From Phycisphaerae bacterium (GTDB lineage Bacteria; Planctomycetota; Phycisphaerae; Phycisphaerales; UBA1924): a stretch of 64,000 nucleotides of DNA. The notes beneath the pieces are model-generated. The model made no database searches and was not told the origin of the DNA. It was given only the letters and a program-made list of their open reading frames with translations. The position numbers and the translations under genes are program-made. Positions 59,012 through 64,000 of the stretch are shown piece by piece. Each line of letters opens with the position of its first letter. The first letter of the stretch is position 1. The stretch spans positions 622,001 to 686,000 of the forward strand of contig JAUIES010000002.1 in NCBI GenBank assembly GCA_030429705.1. Direction: 5' to 3'.

Positions 59012-61069
59012 TCATGCGGGTACGGAAGAAAGATTCCGCGCACTCGCTTCACGAATTGTTCGGACACGACCGGCCTCGGTCTTGGCAGCATGCTCGGCTT
59101 CGAGGAACTCTTCACCAAATCGGAACAACCTGAAACTGTTGCCGATGACAAAGACATCGGGCAAGAAGTGATACAAGGCTGCAAACCCAACACCGAGTTC
59201 GCCGGCGCGACTGAACTGCCCGGTTGCTGCGAGTATCAACCCGATGATGGCCATTAAGATCGAAACCGCAATGTTCTGAGCGATGATGCCCTTCGTGCGC
59301 CGCGATAGTTCGATCAGGAACGGCAAGCGATTCAACTCGTCCGTCATCAGCGCAATACCAGCACTATTCGTGGCAATGTCAGAACCAGACAAGCCCATGG
59401 CGACACCGACATCGGCCTCGGCAAGCGCTGGACCATCGTTGATGCCGTCCCCCACCATCATCACGCGGTACCCTTGGCCGACCATCTCGCGAATCAACTG
59501 GTGCTTCTCTTCCGGCAGGCACTCTGCTTCGACGAGGTCAGCACCCACACTGACCCCCACCCGGCGGGCAACTTCGAACCGATCGCCGGTAAAAATCGCT
59601 GCCGTCCGCACACCGAGTTCGCGAAGCCGCTCAAGCACGCCACGAGCGTTCGGTCGCACCTTGTCTTCGAGCCCGACCGCACCCAGATACTTGCCATCGC
59701 ACGCAACATGCACCGTCGACATGCCATCAACACGCTTCTCGGCTTCTTCGATGGCGCTGGTCGCCGCAGGGACGATTTCGCGCATCCAACTACCTCGCCC
59801 GACATGAATCTCGCCCAGACTGGTCCGTGCGCGTACACCTCGCCCGTGGAGTTCTTCGACATCGTCACTGCCGTCTATGTTGACGCGTGCCGCTCGTGCG
59901 GTCGCAAGAATTGACTGTGCGAGCGGGTGGTTGGAATGTTGCTCACCGTTCGCGGCTGCTTCAAGCAGTGTGGATCCTTCCACGCCTTCAGCGGGCACCA
60001 ATCGAGAAACACCGAACTTACCAGTGGTGATGGTCCCGGTCTTGTCAAGAACGACGGCATCCACCGACGCTGCTGCTTCGATGTAGTCCGGGCGTTTGAC
60101 CATGATGCCGAGTCGAGCAGCCGCGGCAAAGGCCCCAACCATCGCGCTCGGGCTCGACAACAAAAGGGCGGTCGGACAAGTCACGACCAAAACCGTGACA
60201 GCGGTCAAACCAGCAGATTCACGCGTCGCCGGATTCTTCGCTGCGAGGAAGAAGACGAGGGCTGCAACGGACACAGCAACCGGGACGAAGAATCGGGCGA
60301 CCTGTTCGATCAACAACTGCCGTGGGCTTTTCATCGACTCAGCTTCACGGATCAACTCTGAGACCTTGCCGATCGTGGTGTCAGCACCCACCTGGGTGAC
60401 GCGGATGTCCACGCCACCCGTCAGGTTGGTTGTGCCTGCGTAGACATCTGTCCCAACTTCAACTTCGACAGGCATCGCTTCACCAGTCAACGAAGCCTGG
60501 TTCACAGTCGATCGGCCAGACACAACTCGGCCATCGACAGGCAGGTTTTCACCGGGTCGAACACGAACGACCTGGCCGACTTTGACATCGGCGATCGACA
60601 TCGTTTGCTCGCCATCATCACCTACAACTCGGGCAACATCCGGTGTCAGATTGACCAACTGTTCGATGGCGCGTTGGGCGCCGAATGCCGTCCGCTGTAA
60701 GATCTGATCCGCAACGAGCAAGATGAACGCGAGAAAGGCAGCCGTCACGAACTCCCCGATCACCATCGACGCAAGGATGGCCAGCGCGGCGAGTGACGAA
60801 GAACTGAACCGTGCCCGCAGAATCTCAAGGAACGCCGCTTTGAACAGCGTGCTGCCGAGCAAAATCGCACCGATCAGCGCGGGCAGTGCAGCCACCAACG
60901 GGTCCGTGAAATCGAGCAGTTGGGCAATCCAACTCACGCCCGCCAGAACGCCACCAATCAGATAGATCAGCAGGTATCGTTCGATTTCCATCTCGTGATG
61001 TGAACAACACACCATGCCGTCGTCATCGTGAGTGTGATCGTGCGGCTCGTGTGCATGTGCGTCAGCCAT
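59012..61069 (-). CDS. Heavy-metal P1B-type ATPase with CPT motif
   Basis: This 685-residue transporter moves a metal ion across the membrane. Motifs in order: a His-rich N-terminus (HAHEPHDHTH, CCSHH), TGE at 195-197, the membrane metal site VVTCPTALLL (298-300), DKTGT (D342), the HP motif NHPLA and GDGINDGPALAEADVGVAMG. The membrane motif is CPT rather than the common CPC, SPC or CPH, so the metal is not obvious. No separate CxxC metal-binding domain is present. It is divergent from gpsA with a 157-bp gap. Zinc, cobalt or another divalent metal is possible; this is inference. Confidence 0.92.
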   Translation of the reverse strand: MADAHAHEPHDHTHDDDGMVCCSHHEMEIERYLLIYLIGGVLAGVSWIAQLLDFTDPLVAALPALIGAILLGSTLFKAAFLEILRARFSSSSLAALAILASMVIGEFVTAAFLAFILLVADQILQRTAFGAQRAIEQLVNLTPDVARVVGDDGEQTMSIADVKVGQVVRVRPGENLPVDGRVVSGRSTVNQASLTGEAMPVEVEVGTDVYAGTTNLTGGVDIRVTQVGADTTIGKVSELIREAESMKSPRQLLIEQVARFFVPVAVSVAALVFFLAAKNPATRESAGLTAVTVLVVTCPTALLLSSPSAMVGAFAAAARLGIMVKRPDYIEAAASVDAVVLDKTGTITTGKFGVSRLVPAEGVEGSTLLEAAANGEQHSNHPLAQSILATARAARVNIDGSDDVEELHGRGVRARTSLGEIHVGRGSWMREIVPAATSAIEEAEKRVDGMSTVHVACDGKYLGAVGLEDKVRPNARGVLERLRELGVRTAAIFTGDRFEVARRVGVSVGADLVEAECLPEEKHQLIREMVGQGYRVMMVGDGINDGPALAEADVGVAMGLSGSDIATNSAGIALMTDELNRLPFLIELSRRTKGIIAQNIAVSILMAIIGLILAATGQFSRAGELGVGFAALYHFLPDVFVIGNSFRLFRFGEEFLEAEHAAKTEAGRVRTIREASARNLSSVPA

Positions 61070-61226
61070 GTGCCTACCTCTGCATTAAGAGTGTCCCTGC
61101 CCATGTGACCGAGCGGTCTGGGCATCGTTCCGGGATGGTAGGCCTCGCACCGTGGCTCTTGCCGTCAATCCACCCGCATACGCTTACGAACCAAACCTGA
61201 GCATGGTTGTGCCTTGAGGAGACAAA

Positions 61227-62297
61227 ATGGTCCTTTCTGATCCAAATTCTCTACCTTCTTTGCCGCTCGACTCGGTCTGTGTGCTTGGACTTGGTCAGAT
61301 GGGGCTCGTGTGCGCCGGAATTTTGGCCGGTGGACCGCTGCGGGAAGCAACGCCGAAGGTCAAAATGTGGGGCCATCACGAAGATGAATCCGGTCAACTC
61401 ACACAAACGAGGTCGAGTGACCGCTTGCCTGGGTTTGTCCTTCCTGAGTCCGTCACGGTTGCCATTTCAGATGATGCGGCCCTTGCCGATGTGGATCTGA
61501 TCGTGACAGCCATTCCTGTGCAGTTCATGCGTTCAGCATTTGAGCGGCTTCGAGACTACATTCCCTCGAACGCCGCCATTGTCAGCGTCTCGAAAGGCAT
61601 TGAGAACGACACCCTGCTACGACCGACACAAATCATGGCAGATGTTCTGCAAGACGACCCCGATGCCGCGCCGAGACCGATGGGCGTTCTCAGCGGCCCG
61701 ACGATCGCTGGCGAACTGGCGAAGTGCCTCCCAGCGACCATGGTCGCAGCCAGCGATCAACCACAATTGAGCGACGGCCTGCAGCGTCTTTTCTCCACAA
61801 GTTGGTTGCGGGTGTACACCAACGATGACATGCTCGGGGTCGAACTTGCCGGTGCAACCAAGAATGTCATCGCTATCGCAGCGGGGATCATCGACGGCCT
61901 CGCAGCTGGCGCAAACGCGAAGAGTGCGCTTCTCGCTCGCGGTTTGGCGGAAATCACACGACTCGGAACGGCAATGGGAGCCTCGTCAAACACATTTTTC
62001 GGTATCGCTGGTGTCGGCGACCTCGCAACCACCTGCTTCAGTCCTGAAGGACGCAATCGATCGCTCGGTGAAGCGCTCGGACGCGGAGCAAAACTGCAAG
62101 ACTACCTGGCATCGTCGCCGTTCGTCGTTGAAGGCGTCGCAACGACGATCTCCGTCATGGATCTCGCAACGCGATATAAGGTCGAAATGCCGATCACAGA
62201 AGCTGTCCACGCTGTCCTGTTCGAAAACATGGACCCGATCGATGCAATCGGCATGTTGATGAATCGGGATCTCAAAAGCGAACATCGACACGGATGA
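61227..62297 (+). CDS. gpsA: Glycerol-3-phosphate dehydrogenase [NAD(P)+]
   Basis: This 356-residue enzyme makes sn-glycerol 3-phosphate for phospholipids. It has the dinucleotide fold VCVLGLGQMGLVCAGILA, SVSKGIENDT with the catalytic Lys, SGPTIAGELAKCLPATMV, GVELAGATKNVIAIAAGIIDGL and GVGDLATTCFSPEGRNRSLG. The first Gly-rich motif is GLGQMG in place of GAGSWG. GAGGAG lies 5 nt ahead of the ATG. It converges on trxB with a 57-bp gap. Confidence 0.95.
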   Translation: MVLSDPNSLPSLPLDSVCVLGLGQMGLVCAGILAGGPLREATPKVKMWGHHEDESGQLTQTRSSDRLPGFVLPESVTVAISDDAALADVDLIVTAIPVQFMRSAFERLRDYIPSNAAIVSVSKGIENDTLLRPTQIMADVLQDDPDAAPRPMGVLSGPTIAGELAKCLPATMVAASDQPQLSDGLQRLFSTSWLRVYTNDDMLGVELAGATKNVIAIAAGIIDGLAAGANAKSALLARGLAEITRLGTAMGASSNTFFGIAGVGDLATTCFSPEGRNRSLGEALGRGAKLQDYLASSPFVVEGVATTISVMDLATRYKVEMPITEAVHAVLFENMDPIDAIGMLMNRDLKSEHRHG

Positions 62298-62354
62298 ACC
62301 CCCGCCGATAGGCGTGGTTCAAGAACGACGAGAAAAACAGGGCTCGCTCTTTGG

Positions 62355-63338
62355 TCAGATCAAGCCCGCTTCACCGAGCCAATGTTCAGCATCAAGAGCA
62401 GCCTGGCAACCCATGCCAGCGGCTGTAATCGCCTGTCGATATCGCGGGTCCGCCACATCACCCGCGGCGAACACGCCGGGGATATTGGTCTTGCTGCTGC
62501 GATCATTCAGCACGATGTATTTTTTGTCATCCATCGCAAGGTTGGAATCGCTGAGGAACCCGGTCGTCGGTGTGTGACCGATCGCCACAAAGAGCCCTTT
62601 GACCTCCAACCGACTGACTTCACCCGTCACAGTGTCTTCCAGTTCCACAGCTTCGATTGAGGTCTCGCCGATGACATCGCGAACAACCTTGTTCCACATC
62701 ACCTTGGCGTTGGGCTTCGACAAGAACCGTTCCTGCATGATTCGGCTCGCGCGGAGTGCATCTCGTCGGTGAATAACGATCACTTCGCTTGCAAACTTGG
62801 TGAGGTAGGTCGCTTCTTCCATCGCCGAATCGCCGCCACCCACGACGGCGAGCGGTTGATCTCGAAACACTGGGAGCGCGCCATCGCAGACGGCACAAGC
62901 GGAGACGCCCCCACCTGCCATCGCTAGACGAAGTTCATTCTCAAGCCCCATCCAATTCGCGGTCGCACCCGTCGCAACGACGACTGTGTGCGCTCGAATG
63001 ACATCACCCTTGGATGTGTGCAGTACATGCGGGCCAGAATCACTAAACTCAACGCTGGTGATATCTTCGCCCACGACCCTCGTCCCGAACCGCTCGGCCT
63101 GCTGTTGAAATGCGTCCATCATTTCAGGACCAGCGATGCCGGATGGAAAGCCTGGATAGTTTTCGACATCCGTCGTGAGCATCAACTGACCACCAGGTAA
63201 CATTGGTGCCGGGTTCTGCTTCGGAACCCCGATGTAGCAGACCGGTTCCATTTGAGCGCGAGCGGCGTAGATGGCGGCAGTCCACCCGGCCGGGCCGGAC
63301 CCGATGATTACGATTTTCTCAATCTTGTCAGTCGTCAC
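62355..63338 (-). CDS. trxB: Thioredoxin reductase
   Basis: This 327-residue flavoenzyme reduces thioredoxin with NADPH. It has the FAD motif VIIGSGPAGWTAAIYAARA, the redox-active SACAVCDGALPVF, the NADPH motif VVGGGDSAMEEATYL and the closing GVFAAGDVADPRYRQAITAAGMGCQAALDAEHWL. The length is standard. There is no thioredoxin gene alongside. Confidence 0.97.
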   Translation of the reverse strand: MTTDKIEKIVIIGSGPAGWTAAIYAARAQMEPVCYIGVPKQNPAPMLPGGQLMLTTDVENYPGFPSGIAGPEMMDAFQQQAERFGTRVVGEDITSVEFSDSGPHVLHTSKGDVIRAHTVVVATGATANWMGLENELRLAMAGGGVSACAVCDGALPVFRDQPLAVVGGGDSAMEEATYLTKFASEVIVIHRRDALRASRIMQERFLSKPNAKVMWNKVVRDVIGETSIEAVELEDTVTGEVSRLEVKGLFVAIGHTPTTGFLSDSNLAMDDKKYIVLNDRSSKTNIPGVFAAGDVADPRYRQAITAAGMGCQAALDAEHWLGEAGLI

Positions 63339-63407
63339 GAATCAATTCTCCTCACACCCCCACTGTGAGGGCTTCAAAGCAAACGCCGCGATGTGAACGG
63401 CTATTCC

Positions 63408-64000
63408 CTATGGAAGCCGGTTGGTTTCCGAAAGGTGCGTGCGATAGAGCGAGAGCATCGGGGGCCAGATCAAGTAGTCGCCGGTGACGGCTTCAGGATC
63501 GATCGAGACATCTTCCGCCAGGCTCTTCACGCCATCACGCCCAACCGAGTACATGACGAATTGATCATCGCGAAGCATGATCGAGAAGTTCTCGCCGCCC
63601 GGAGCGTACACATTCATCTGGTGCGGCTGAGCTGTGTCATGTTCGTCGGCGACATAGTCATCACGCACCGGCACGAAATACTCCAAAGCCGGGATACGGC
63701 CGACCGCACGGTTCGGGTTGAACGGATCCGCTTCGATCTGCTGCATCCAGCGCGGACGGATCGAACTAATCGCCGGGGGGAACTCGTTGAGTTCGTAGTA
63801 GTAGCCAAGAAGTGACAACGCAGCACGCGTACCGACGATTTCTGTTTCATAGACTCGGCGTAGTTGATACAACACGCTCATGTCTTGAGTCGACGCAGTA
63901 ATAACCGCAAACCGACTCTTGTCCAAATCGTCAAATGCATATGGCAGGGATAACTGGCGATCGAATGGGTTCAGTGTCCAGCGTGAAGACCAGCCATCAA
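63408..64000 (-). CDS. Uncharacterised protein, N-terminus beyond the window
   Basis: The reading frame is open from the right edge (64000) to the stop at 63408, so at least the last 196 residues are visible and the start is outside. The visible part reads WSSRWTLNPFDRQL near the edge, then LGYYYELNEFPPAISSIRP, DPFNPNRAVG and FVMYSVGRDGVKS. The order Y-x-x-N-x-x-P-P, D-P-F, Y-S-V-G-x-D-G resembles the C-terminal end of GspG-like or other planctomycetal proteins with a type II pseudopilin-like pattern. This is weak. No membrane segment is visible in this part. Confidence 0.7.
   Translation of the reverse strand, partial: DGWSSRWTLNPFDRQLSLPYAFDDLDKSRFAVITASTQDMSVLYQLRRVYETEIVGTRAALSLLGYYYELNEFPPAISSIRPRWMQQIEADPFNPNRAVGRIPALEYFVPVRDDYVADEHDTAQPHQMNVYAPGGENFSIMLRDDQFVMYSVGRDGVKSLAEDVSIDPEAVTGDYLIWPPMLSLYRTHLSETNRLP

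Noticed and set aside
58936-59193. An 85-codon minus-strand gene
   Set aside because: It mostly overlaps the ATPase end in another frame and has no ribosome site or family match.

Overview
The window is a gene-dense bacterial chromosome segment that reads as a member of the Planctomycetota, most likely class Phycisphaerae. The class is an inference. It rests on a neighbouring DUF1549/DUF1553 cytochrome-type protein and DUF1501 protein, a PA14/ThuA secreted protein, a repeated family of membrane proteins ending in a CPKC...CPECGW zinc ribbon, and enlarged ribosomal proteins. I saw no rRNA, tRNA, insertion sequence, prophage or CRISPR array.

Layout. Positions 1-1326 hold the end of an ABC ATPase and its permease. 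Positions 1327-2033 are non-coding and carry a 21/42-bp tandem repeat built on a 14-bp palindrome. Positions 2034-4232 (-) are three tandem copies of a zinc-ribbon membrane protein. Positions 4269-7289 (-) are an HtrA-like protein without catalytic residues followed by a real HtrA with four PDZ-like repeats. Positions 7288-14751 hold a secreted PA14/beta-propeller/ThuA protein and the DUF1501 and DUF1553 pair. Positions 14926-23986 are mixed: ogt, an unknown gene, a thioredoxin-NHL protein, a DUF389 membrane protein, a glycosyltransferase, pheS, a lipoprotein and a Gfo/Idh/MocA oxidoreductase.

Positions 24064-39152 (-) are one long ribosomal cluster, S10-spc-alpha. From a candidate promoter at 39125-39152 it runs rpsJ, rplC, rplD, rplW, rplB, rpsS, rplV, rpsC, rplP, rpmC, rpsQ, rplN, rplX, rplE, rpsN, rpsH, rplF, rplR, rpsE, rplO, secY, rpmJ, rpsM, rpsK, rpoA, rplQ, and ends at a clear terminator (24064-24090). 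rpmD, rpsD, infA, map and adk are missing from their usual places. The most striking element is rplV, whose product has an XRE/Cro-type helix-turn-helix domain fused ahead of L22. Other oddities are an RG-rich tail on S5, a ~50-residue insertion in L17, S14 and L36 without their zinc ligands, and a hairpin-rich rpsJ-rplC spacer with an apparent attenuator.

Positions 39278-58657 carry housekeeping genes: ruvB, a DUF164-type coiled-coil protein, cdsA, uppS, purA, an FHA protein, hemW, an RluA-type pseudouridine synthase, a 6-phosphogluconolactonase-like protein without its active-site motifs, a ThiD2-ThiE fusion, a thioredoxin/HEAT/metalloprotease protein, an M16 peptidase, an HDOD protein, recO, a FabZ-ACP-FabZ set and a PAS-LuxR regulator. 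Positions 59012-64000 hold a P1B-type metal ATPase with a CPT motif, gpsA, trxB and a partial gene that runs off the right edge.

How the genes fit together: uppS, cdsA and gpsA serve envelope lipid synthesis, and the FabZ-ACP-FabZ set serves an acyl chain pathway. HtrA, the M16 peptidase and the HEAT metalloprotease are envelope or proteolysis factors. The DUF1501/DUF1553/ThuA region resembles planctomycetal loci linked to carbohydrate degradation. Start codons were chosen by Shine-Dalgarno spacing and family alignment by eye; no database search was run.
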